A stretch of DNA of 64,000 bases from an uncultured Blautia sp. (lineage in GTDB: Bacteria > Bacillota > Clostridia > Lachnospirales > Lachnospiraceae), in contig CAMNTH010000001.1 of assembly GCA_946557785.1 (NCBI GenBank), positions 1-64,000 of the forward strand. The letters run 5' to 3'. Below, in pieces: positions 56,721 through 64,000 of the stretch. How positions within the stretch are numbered: position 1 is the stretch's first letter; the number at the start of each line of letters is the position of its first letter. Below the pieces are notes generated by a model that saw nothing but the letters and a program-made list of their open reading frames with translations, searched no databases and had not been told where the DNA came from. The translations under genes and the position numbers were made by a program.

Positions 56721-56927
56721 TTTGCGTGCAGCGGTGCGCTTGCAAACACTCAGTCTTTGCATGATGTTCACGAAAAATTTTTTTCAGAATGGTTACCTCA
56801 AAATAGGGATTACGAAATTGCAGCAGGGTATCATATTGAAATGTATAGCAACCCTAATGATTATGCGAAAGGAACAGAAGATAAAAACTATTATAGTGAG
56901 ATATGGATTCCTGCTCGCAAAAAGTAA
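56721..56927 (+). pseudogene. Fragment of a GyrI-like/AraC effector-binding domain
   Basis: In-frame FACSGALANTQSLHDVHEKFFSEWLPQNRDYEIAAGYHIEMYSNPNDYAKGTEDKNYYSEIWIPARKK*; no N-terminal domain. Confidence 0.7.
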
Positions 56928-56996
56928 AATTGCAGAAGCATATAAAAGCAACTATCAACCAGCCACAGCCCTTTGTGGAGGAAAGGGGGAATTTCC

Positions 56997-57443
56997 ATGA
57001 CCTGTACAGAAGCATACAAAGAGCATATCGAATACACATTCCATGCCTTTTGTAAAATCGTTATCCGCAACGCCGGATTGACAGCGTTACGGACACGGAG
57101 CAGGAAATACAAAAGAGAAATATCCCTTAACTATCTCACAGATGAAAAGCATTATCCATTCAGTACGACAGATGAATATTTCAAAGCACCGGAGCTATGC
57201 AGCGAGTATCTGATTCTCATTTGCGGCGATACGCTTGTCCTTTCTGATGAACGGCTTGCCGCCGCCCTCTCCCGTCTGCCTATGCGTGAGCGGGAAATGG
57301 TATATCTGTCCTTTTTCAAGCGGATTCCGCAGCATGAAATCGCCAGACGCTACGGGTGCTGCCGCAGCACAGCGGGCTACCATATCCGCAAAGCCATAGG
57401 GCAGCTTTACGAGGAAATGGAGGGCATGAAGCATGAGGAATGA
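56997..57443 (+). CDS. Sigma-70-like/HTH regulator of mobile elements
   Basis: SDERLAAALSRLPMREREMVYLSFFKRIPQHEIARRYGCCRSTAGYHIRKAIGQLYEEM. Confidence 0.8.
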   Translation: MTCTEAYKEHIEYTFHAFCKIVIRNAGLTALRTRSRKYKREISLNYLTDEKHYPFSTTDEYFKAPELCSEYLILICGDTLVLSDERLAAALSRLPMREREMVYLSFFKRIPQHEIARRYGCCRSTAGYHIRKAIGQLYEEMEGMKHEE

Positions 57444-57660
57444 GAAACTTCTGCCCTACGAAACAATCGTACAGGCGACCAGCGGGGAGCCGGAAGCCGT
57501 AGGCGTTGTGTTGCAGTATTACAGCCGCCGCATACGGTACGCCGCCCGGATAAGCGGACAGGCAGACAAGGACGCAGAGGACTACATAACCGAAACATTT
57601 TTGAAAGCGTTGTTTAAGTTCCGCATGGATAAGGCACAGCCGCCATATACAACTGAATAA
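57433..57660 (+). CDS. Small helix-turn-helix domain protein of conjugative/mobilizable elements
   Basis: LLPYETIVQATSGEPEAVGVVLQYYSRRIRYAARISGQADKDAEDYITETFLKALFKFRMD; overlaps the upstream sigma-like gene. Confidence 0.78.
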   Translation: MRNEKLLPYETIVQATSGEPEAVGVVLQYYSRRIRYAARISGQADKDAEDYITETFLKALFKFRMDKAQPPYTTE

Positions 57661-57685
57661 CCGCCGCCCGCAGCGGCACACCGAG

Positions 57686-57718
57686 CAGGAAATCAGTAAC
57701 AGGGTTTCCTGTTTTTTT
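57686..57718 (+). terminator. Rho-independent terminator
   Basis: CAGGAAA-n12-TTTCCTGTTTTTTT. Confidence 0.65.
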
Positions 57719-58239
57719 GCGCCCATTTTTCGCCGGAGAACCGCCCCGCCGCCCTCTTTTTTGAAAAATGTTTCTGTTTCATTTGGCATTTTGAAAAATT
57801 GTCGGTATTAAACCATGAAAACGGGAAATGAGGTTGGCAAAATCCAGACCTTTCCGTGGAGGGGATTTGAAAAAAGTTGCTGGAATGTTTGGCAGTTTTC
57901 AAGTTTTTTGTGTAGTAGGGATTGAAAGGAAAATTGAAAAAATCCCGAAAATCTCCGTCATTTTTGCCTTGCCCCGGTTTGTAGGTAGTGAAAGGGATTT
58001 TTTTGAGAAATACCGCCCCGGAGTTGGCAAAAAATATGTTTTCTCCGTCGAGGGGGATAACGGGCAGAAACCGCCGCTTCTATCGCTTTGTTCATAAGCC
58101 GCAGAGTTGGCATAGTTCCCTTTTGCGGCACTGGTATAGCAGAGGGCAGCCGGAACGCCCCGCCGGAATTGTAGTAGTAGATAGAGGACGCTGGAAACCG
58201 CCGCTTTCTTAGAGCAAGATTCTACCACAGTACCAAAAT

Positions 58240-58464
58240 TCGCTTATCGCTCATTTTGCCCCTGCGGGAATCTTGTTGGGGAGTGCCTTCCCCAAACCCT
58301 GCTTGTCGTCCTCGCGGACTACATATCATTCGTTTCCGCGCAGGCGCAAAAACTCATTCATTCCGTCGCTCGTCCTCTCCCCACACAAGCCCCGGCTTGT
58401 GTGGGAACCCATGAGCGCCGCTTATCCCGCCGCTGTCCTGCGGCAACCGAAAGGAGGTCATACC
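58240..58464. other. Candidate oriT / mobilisation control region upstream of mobC
   Basis: Non-coding, hairpins TTGGGGA-n6-TCCCCAA (58276-58295) and CCCACACAAGCC-CC-GGCTTGTGTGGG (58380-58405), immediately 5' of mobC-relaxase. Confidence 0.45.
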
Positions 58465-58863
58465 ATGCGAAAGAAATACAACACGCCCCACCGCCGCCAT
58501 GTGGTAAAAACCCGGCTGTCCGAGGAAGAACACGCCGACTTCATGGAGCGGCTGGCGGCATACAAAATCAGCCAGTCCGAGTTTATCCGGCAAGCCATAC
58601 AGGGGGCGACCATACGCCCCGTGATTACCGTTTCCCCCGTCAATGACGAACTGCTTGCCGCTGTCGGGAAGCTAACCGCCGAGTACGGGCGGATCGGCGG
58701 CAACCTCAACCAGATAGCCCGCTGTCTGAATGAATACGGCGCACCCTACGCCGCCCTGTCCGGCGAGGTACGGGGAGCCGCCGCCGACCTTGCCGCCCTC
58801 AAGTTTGAAGTCCTCAAGAAAGTAGGTGACGCTGTTGGCGATACTCAAACATATCAGCTCTAA
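58465..58863 (+). CDS. mobC: MobC-family relaxosome accessory protein
   Basis: VVKTRLSEEEHADFMERLAAYKISQSEFIRQAIQGA...GRIGGNLNQIARCLNEYGAP; AAAGGAGG RBS. Confidence 0.88.
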   Translation: MRKKYNTPHRRHVVKTRLSEEEHADFMERLAAYKISQSEFIRQAIQGATIRPVITVSPVNDELLAAVGKLTAEYGRIGGNLNQIARCLNEYGAPYAALSGEVRGAAADLAALKFEVLKKVGDAVGDTQTYQL

Positions 58864-60448
58864 AAATGCAGACTACGGGGACGCTGAAAAGTACCTCACA
58901 TTCGAGCATGACGAGTTTACCATGAAGCCAGTCCTTGACCCGGACGGGCGGCTGATACCGAGGGCGGACTACCGCATTTCTTCACTAAATTGTGACGGGG
59001 AAGATTTCGCCGTTGCCTGTATGCGGGCGAATCTCCACTATGGCAAAAACCAGAAACGGGAGGACGTAAAGAGCCACCACTACATCATCAGCTTTGACCC
59101 CCGTGACGGTCCCGACAACGGCTTGACCGCAGACCGGGCGCAGGAGTTGGGCGAGAAGTTTTGCAGGGAGCATTTCCCCGGACACCAAGCCCTTGTCTGC
59201 ACCCACCCGGACGGGCACAACCATACGGGGAATATCCATGTGCATATCGTCATTAACAGCCTGCGGATTGCGGAGGTTCCCATGCTGCCCCACATGGACA
59301 GACCGGCAGACCGGCGGGCAGGCTGCAAGCACCGCTGCACAGACGCAGCCATGAATTATCTGAAAGCGGAAGTCATGGAGATGTGCCACAGCGAGGGGCT
59401 TTACCAGATTGACCTTTTGAACGGCAGCAAGGAGCGTGTGACCGACCGGGAATACTGGGCGAAGAAAAAAGGACAGGCTGCGCTGGACGCGCGCAACGCC
59501 CCCATGCTTGCCGGAGGGATTACGCCCCGGACAACCAAGTTTGAAACGGACAAGGAGAAGCTGCGCCGGACGATACGGGCGGCACTTTCCGAAGCTGCCA
59601 GCTTTGACGAGTTTGCTTCTCTGCTTCTCCGGGAGGGCGTGAGCGTCAAGGAGAGCCGGGGGAGGCTGTCCTATCTTGCGCCGGACAGGACGAAACCCAT
59701 TACCGCCCGGAAGCTGGGCGACGATTTTGACCGCACCGCCGTACTTGCCGTTTTGGAGCAGAACGCCCAAAGAGCCATGACGCAGGCTGTCGTGAAACAC
59801 GACACCCCCGCCCGTTCTGAAAGGGGCGCAACAAACCATCATACCCCGGAAAATCCACAATCCGGCGTACAGCGCATGGTTGACATAGCCGCAAAGAAAG
59901 CCGAGGGCAAAGGGCGTGGCTATGAGAAGTGGGCGACCATGCACAACCTAAAGCAAATGGCGGCGACCCTTACCGCCTACCAGCAATATGGCTTTTCTTC
60001 CCCGGAGGAACTGGACGAAGCCCTTGCCGCCGCCCATGCGGATATGCGGGAGAGCCTTGCCGGACTGAAAAAGCTGGAAGCCGTTATCGCAGACAAAAAG
60101 GAATTGCAGCGCAATCTCCTAAGCTACATCAGCACTAACCAACTTACTATAAACCAACTTACAGAGAACCAAACAAAAAGAGAGAGTGGGGAGATTCGCA
60201 CCCCTCATGGAGAATACCAGAATATTTTCCTGTCAGAAACCGAGTATGCCAGCTTACAGGCAGCGTACCCGGACAGGCTGGAACGTCTGATTGAGGAAAT
60301 GAGCGGCTATGTCGCCGCCAGCGGGAAAACCTACCAGAACTATGCCGCCGCTTTGCACAGGTGGGCGAAAAAAGAGAAAGCAGACAAAAAGGGAGCCTTG
60401 AAAAAGGGCATCCCCGATTATTCGTTCAAGGAGGGCGAGAGTTTATGA
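58826..60448 (+). CDS. MobA/MobL (VirD2-like) relaxase
   Basis: ILKHISSKNADYGDAEKYLTFEHDE...HHYIISFDPRDG...HPDGHNHTGNIHVHIVINSLR (HxH motif). Confidence 0.92.
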   Translation: MTLLAILKHISSKNADYGDAEKYLTFEHDEFTMKPVLDPDGRLIPRADYRISSLNCDGEDFAVACMRANLHYGKNQKREDVKSHHYIISFDPRDGPDNGLTADRAQELGEKFCREHFPGHQALVCTHPDGHNHTGNIHVHIVINSLRIAEVPMLPHMDRPADRRAGCKHRCTDAAMNYLKAEVMEMCHSEGLYQIDLLNGSKERVTDREYWAKKKGQAALDARNAPMLAGGITPRTTKFETDKEKLRRTIRAALSEAASFDEFASLLLREGVSVKESRGRLSYLAPDRTKPITARKLGDDFDRTAVLAVLEQNAQRAMTQAVVKHDTPARSERGATNHHTPENPQSGVQRMVDIAAKKAEGKGRGYEKWATMHNLKQMAATLTAYQQYGFSSPEELDEALAAAHADMRESLAGLKKLEAVIADKKELQRNLLSYISTNQLTINQLTENQTKRESGEIRTPHGEYQNIFLSETEYASLQAAYPDRLERLIEEMSGYVAASGKTYQNYAAALHRWAKKEKADKKGALKKGIPDYSFKEGESL

Positions 60449-61296
60449 TGAATGATTTTGATAATGCGATTTTGAACATAGCACAGACCACGCCGGAGCA
60501 GACAGACTACACCGGGGAGGACGGGCTTTTGTACTGCGGGAAGTGCCGCAAGCCGAAAGAAGCCTATTTCCCGAAAGAATCCGCTGCATGGTTAGGGCGT
60601 GACCGCCACCCGGCAGAGTGCGACTGCCAGCGGGCAGAGCGTGAAAAGCGGGAAGCCGCCGAGAAAGAGCGCAGCCACCGGGAAACCGTGGAACGGCTGA
60701 AACAGCAGGGCTTTACCGACCCGGCTATGCGGGAATGGACGTTTGCAAACGACAACGGGAAATGCCCGCAGATGAAGAACGCCGCCGAATATGTGGAGCG
60801 TTGGGAGGAAATGCAGACCGGGAATTATGGATTGATTTTGTGGGGCAAGGTAGGCACCGGCAAGAGTTATTTTGCCGGGTGCATTGCAAACGCCCTCATG
60901 GAGCAGGAAGTCGCCGTTTGTATGACGAACTTTGCGCTGATATTAAATGACCTTGCCGCCAGCTTCACGGGCAGGAACGAGTATATCGCCCGCCTTTGCA
61001 GCTATCCGCTTCTCATTCTGGACGATTTTGGAATGGAGCGGGGAACGGAATACGGCTTAGAGCAGGTCTACAACGTGATTGACAGCCGCTACCGCAGCAA
61101 CAAACCGCTGATTGTGACAACGAATTTGACCGTAGAGGAATTGCAGCACCCGGAGGACACCCCGCACGCCCGGATTTATGACCGTCTGCTTTCCATGTGT
61201 TCCCCTATCTGCTTTACCGGGGAGAATTTTAGAAAAGCCGCCGCACAGGAGAAAATGAAACAGTTAAAAAGGATTTTGAACGGAGAGAAAAAATGA
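60445..61296 (+). CDS. DnaC/IstB-like AAA+ ATPase
   Basis: YGLILWGKVGTGKSYFAGCIANALMEQEVAVCMTNFALILNDLAASF...PLLILDDFGMERGTEYGLEQVYNVIDSRYRSNKPLIVTTNLT. Confidence 0.92.
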   Translation: MMNDFDNAILNIAQTTPEQTDYTGEDGLLYCGKCRKPKEAYFPKESAAWLGRDRHPAECDCQRAEREKREAAEKERSHRETVERLKQQGFTDPAMREWTFANDNGKCPQMKNAAEYVERWEEMQTGNYGLILWGKVGTGKSYFAGCIANALMEQEVAVCMTNFALILNDLAASFTGRNEYIARLCSYPLLILDDFGMERGTEYGLEQVYNVIDSRYRSNKPLIVTTNLTVEELQHPEDTPHARIYDRLLSMCSPICFTGENFRKAAAQEKMKQLKRILNGEKK

Positions 61297-61372
61297 GGAC
61301 TATTTTGCAAAAGTTTTTCATAGTTATGGACAAAGAGTTTAGAGAGCAGATTGAAGGTGAGGTGGTTTTCCT

Positions 61373-61534
61373 ATCGCTAATAAGGTTAAGTTAAACTTCC
61401 GCTTTCATAATCCTAATTCAGCGGAAGAAACTGCCAACTACATATTAAAAGTTTTTCTTGAAGTGAATCAAGAAAAATTAGAACGTGTATTACAAAATGA
61501 GATAAAACGAAATAAGGAAGAAACAACGGAATAG
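61373..61534 (+). CDS. Small element-encoded protein, apparently starting at ATC
   Basis: (I)ANKVKLNFRFHNPNSAEETANYILKVFLEVNQEKLERVLQNEIKRNKEETTE* preceded by GGTGAGGTGG; no ATG/GTG/TTG at the expected start. Confidence 0.45.
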   Translation: MANKVKLNFRFHNPNSAEETANYILKVFLEVNQEKLERVLQNEIKRNKEETTE

Positions 61535-61684
61535 TAGAACGGGCGGCTGCGGCAACATAACCGTAACCGTCCATTTCTTTTTATATATTTGCATAAAGTG
61601 TTCAAATCTCTTGAAAATAGGAACGCTTTATAGTATTATAAAGATGTAACAGAAAGAAACGAATTAAGAAGAAAGGTTTTGCTT

Positions 61685-63220
61685 ATGAATATCGCCGCAT
61701 ATTGTCGAGTTTCCACTGACAAATCCGACCAGCTTAACAGCTTAGAAGCCCAGAAAAAATTCTTTACCGAGTATACAGAAAAAAACGGGCATAACCTTGT
61801 AAGATTATATGCAGATGAAGGCATTTCCGGTACAAAAATAAAAAATCGCAAGGAATTTTTACGCCTTATGCGTGACGCACAGCATGGCTTGTTTGATATG
61901 GTAGTGGTAAAAGACATTTCCCGTTTTGCCCGCAATACCGTAGACCTTTTACAGAGTATCCGAACCTTGAAGGCTTTAGGGATTGAAACAACATTTTTGA
62001 CTGCAAATATGACAGTCTTAGGGCAGTCGGAATTTGTCCTTACCATTTTTGGTGCGCTTGCACAGGAAGAAAGTGCAAATACTTCCAAGCGTGTGAAGTT
62101 TGGAAAGAAGATGAACGCTGAAAAAGGCAGGGTGCCGAATATTGTATATGGCTATGACAAGACCATAGGTGATTACTTTCATCTTACCATTAACGAGGAA
62201 GAAGCAAAAACGGTAAGGCAGATTTACGACTGGTATTTGAAAGAGGGTTATGGAGCAGCTAAAATTGCAAATAAGCTGAACGACAAAGGCTTGAAAACCA
62301 AGAGAAATTGCAGTTGGACGCAGAACGCTGTCTGCCGGATTCTTACTAATGAACTTTACACCGGGAAAATTATCAACGGGAAGCAGGAAGTGACAGACTT
62401 TTTAACAGGAACCAGAATGGATAAGGACGAATCGGAATGGCTTGTTACAGAACGCCCGGACTTGCGTATAATAGAGCCGGAGCAATATGAAAAGGCGCAG
62501 GAGATTTTGCATGGGCGACATCATGCCTTTCACATGAAGCGGGAGCGTCAGAGCAATAAATATCTGTTCAGTACGATTATCAAATGCAAGGAGTGTGGCT
62601 GGTCTTTCAGACGCACAGTGAGAACCTACAAAAATACCTATGTACGTTGGGTATGCTCCGGTCATAACGGCAAAGGTGCGGATAGCTGCCCTAATGCAGT
62701 TACGGTTGATGAGAACGAACTGATACAGGCATTAGAGGAATATTTTGCCGAACTGTTAAAGGAAAAAAAGAACGTCATAAGCTATGTAGTAAAGGAATTT
62801 ACAAAAGTTTATAAAGCCAGAGATGATAATGAAAATTATGAGAAAGAATTAAATGCACAGCTTTCCAGACTGAAAAAAACCAGACAAAAGTATATGGATA
62901 TGTATACAGACGATTTAATCAGCCGAGAGGAACTGAATGAGAAAATCGGCGGCATGAAAGCGGAAATGGAGCGTCTGGAAAATGACTTGAAGCTGGTGCA
63001 ATATAATCTGGATAAAGGCGACCAATTAGAGGAAATCATCAAAAAGACGTTTCAGAGTATTGAGGACATTAACTCAGTACGGGAAATGAGCAACGAGCAG
63101 TTAAAAAGAATCATCCAGAAAATCGAAGTGGACAAGGACGGTAACGTAGACATTTATCTGCGCCTGTTCGGGGATTTGGGACTTGACGAAGCCGTTCTAA
63201 TTCGTAACAACCATACATAA
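61685..63220 (+). CDS. Large serine recombinase (site-specific integrase/excisionase)
   Basis: MNIAAYCRVSTDKSDQLNSLEAQKKFFTEYTEKNGHNLVRLYADEGISGTKIKNRKEF...VVVKDISRFARNTVDLL...; zinc-ribbon KCKECGWSFRR; coiled coil; stop codon lies in the attachment site. Confidence 0.95.
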   Translation: MNIAAYCRVSTDKSDQLNSLEAQKKFFTEYTEKNGHNLVRLYADEGISGTKIKNRKEFLRLMRDAQHGLFDMVVVKDISRFARNTVDLLQSIRTLKALGIETTFLTANMTVLGQSEFVLTIFGALAQEESANTSKRVKFGKKMNAEKGRVPNIVYGYDKTIGDYFHLTINEEEAKTVRQIYDWYLKEGYGAAKIANKLNDKGLKTKRNCSWTQNAVCRILTNELYTGKIINGKQEVTDFLTGTRMDKDESEWLVTERPDLRIIEPEQYEKAQEILHGRHHAFHMKRERQSNKYLFSTIIKCKECGWSFRRTVRTYKNTYVRWVCSGHNGKGADSCPNAVTVDENELIQALEEYFAELLKEKKNVISYVVKEFTKVYKARDDNENYEKELNAQLSRLKKTRQKYMDMYTDDLISREELNEKIGGMKAEMERLENDLKLVQYNLDKGDQLEEIIKKTFQSIEDINSVREMSNEQLKRIIQKIEVDKDGNVDIYLRLFGDLGLDEAVLIRNNHT

Positions 63221-63359
63221 AGATGTTACCGAGCGTCTTACACAGTTAAATCCAGCTCTTGCTAGGGAAGCCAGGGCAGTGCTGGATGTGAACAAGCAGG
63301 AACGCCATATCCGGGGCGGACTTGCTACCAGGGAGAAGTATTTGCGATTGGAGCATTAA
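63214..63359 (+). pseudogene. spoIIID: 3' portion of spoIIID (codons 37-84) beyond the element
   Basis: ...HKDVTERLTQLNPALAREARAVLDVNKQERHIRGGLATREKYLRLEH*, matching the SpoIIID C-terminal half. Confidence 0.9.
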
Positions 63360-63369
63360 TAAGATCTAT

Positions 63370-63415
63370 AAAAAGGGGCAGAACCTTCGCTGCAAGGGAC
63401 TGCTTCTTTTTTGTA
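63370..63415 (+). terminator. Terminator downstream of spoIIID
   Basis: AAAAAGGGGCAG...CTGCTTCTTTTTT, 12-bp stem with G-U pairs and T tract. Confidence 0.65.
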
Positions 63416-63557
63416 TTTTTTTATCTTTTGTTCTCTTGTATTATCATGGTCAATCAGATAAACTTAATAATAATGGATTTGGATTTTAAAGAGAGAATGG
63501 TGAAAGCGCCAGAAAAAAGTGTTGAAAGTCTCACAAAAAAGATAGAGAGGGATCTCC

Positions 63558-64000
63558 ATGCTTACCTATTTAAAAAACAGGCTTCGTAATCAGATGATCG
63601 GGAAGAAGTTTGCGGCTTCAGTGGTTGCAGTCATGATCGGGCTTATTGTAGTCATCCTTATTATATCCAATGTGGTTTTGTATTGGTCAGCTATCCGGAA
63701 AACGGAGAAGGAAGTCCGGACAAGCTGCGAGATTATTGCCATGCAGCTTGAGAATGTCTCCAACAATGCAAAAACATGCCTGAAAACCATTACAAAGGAT
63801 ATCAACCGAATATACAGCGGGGAAAATGTATTCGGGATGACGGATGTGGAATCACTGCAGAACATAAATGAAATTAATACGGCAATGGACTACAGCCGCC
63901 TGTGCTTTCCGGATATTACGGCGCTTATTTATGCGGACAGCAGCAAAAAGGTAGTTTTTTCCGGAAATAGTAAGGACGTGGAAATGCCGTCCTTTGAGGA
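63558..64000 (+). CDS. N-terminus of a membrane sensor protein, probably a YesM-type histidine kinase (runs off the window)
   Basis: MLTYLKNRLRNQMIGKKFAASVVAVMIGLIVVILIISNVVLYWSAIRKTEKEVRTSCEIIAMQLENVSNNAKTCLKTITKDINRIYSGENVFGMTD...; open at the window end so not in the ORF track. Confidence 0.6.
   Translation, partial: MLTYLKNRLRNQMIGKKFAASVVAVMIGLIVVILIISNVVLYWSAIRKTEKEVRTSCEIIAMQLENVSNNAKTCLKTITKDINRIYSGENVFGMTDVESLQNINEINTAMDYSRLCFPDITALIYADSSKKVVFSGNSKDVEMPSFE

Larger units (their letters stand above)
54171..63219. mobile_element. ~9.04 kb mobilizable element (IME) inserted in spoIIID, flanked by TACATA direct repeats
   Basis: TACATA at 54171-54176 and 63214-63219; split SpoIIID on either side; internal MobC, relaxase, DnaC-like ATPase and terminal large serine recombinase. 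Confidence 0.9.

Noticed and set aside
57828-58228. ORFs in the 57.8-58.2 kb interval
   Set aside because: No family resemblance and they overlap repeat-containing non-coding sequence between terminator and mobC.
58985-59944. 319-aa minus ORF within the relaxase gene
   Set aside because: High-GC shadow frame; the plus-strand relaxase has the HxH motif and good context.
54171-63219. Interpretation of the element as a prophage
   Set aside because: No capsid, terminase, portal, tail or lysis genes; gene content is mobilisation plus recombinase.
54171-63219. Interpretation as a self-transmissible ICE
   Set aside because: No coupling protein, VirB4/VirB6-like or other T4SS genes inside the boundaries, so mobilizable rather than conjugative.
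1-64000. CRISPR arrays, rRNA and tRNA genes
   Set aside because: Scanned by eye for regularly spaced repeats, 16S/23S/5S conserved segments and tRNA T-arm motifs; none recognised. A tRNAscan/CRISPR finder run would be decisive.
1-64000. Known defence systems (restriction-modification, CBASS, retron, Gabija, etc.)
   Set aside because: No reverse transcriptase, methylase, nuclease or nucleotidyltransferase signature seen in any credible ORF.

Overview
The window is 64 kb of low-to-mid GC Firmicute chromosome. It is probably a gut Lachnospiraceae (Blautia / Ruminococcus gnavus-like), judged only from gene content and protein style. Most of it is a carbohydrate-utilisation region: YesM/YesN two-component systems, three-gene sugar ABC transporters, AraC regulators, a GH2 beta-mannosidase, glycogen phosphorylase, a De Ley-Doudoroff (galactonate) cluster, GH78-like, a split LacL/LacM-type GH2 beta-galactosidase, a GH29 fucosidase and other putative glycosidases. 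Also present are a bile-salt-hydrolase-like enzyme, four MATE transporters and four UroD-fold proteins (one truncated). The strongest discovery is a ~9.04 kb mobilizable element (about 54171-63219). It carries MerR-MATE cargo, sigma/HTH regulators, MobC, a MobA/MobL relaxase, a DnaC-like ATPase and a large serine recombinase, and it splits the sporulation regulator gene spoIIID. The N-terminal 38 codons lie at its left edge and the C-terminal 46 codons at its right edge. A TACATA direct repeat sits at both junctions, and precise recombination there restores an 84-aa SpoIIID reading frame, a skin/sigK-like arrangement. In the predicted circle the recombinase ORF would read through the attachment site, gaining 14 residues before reaching a stop and terminator at the element's other end. 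A second, decayed conjugative-element relic (23.8-26.5 kb) carries MarR-MATE and abuts a truncated glycosidase. No rRNA, tRNA, CRISPR array or intact IS element was recognised. All family calls are from reading the sequence; no searches were run.
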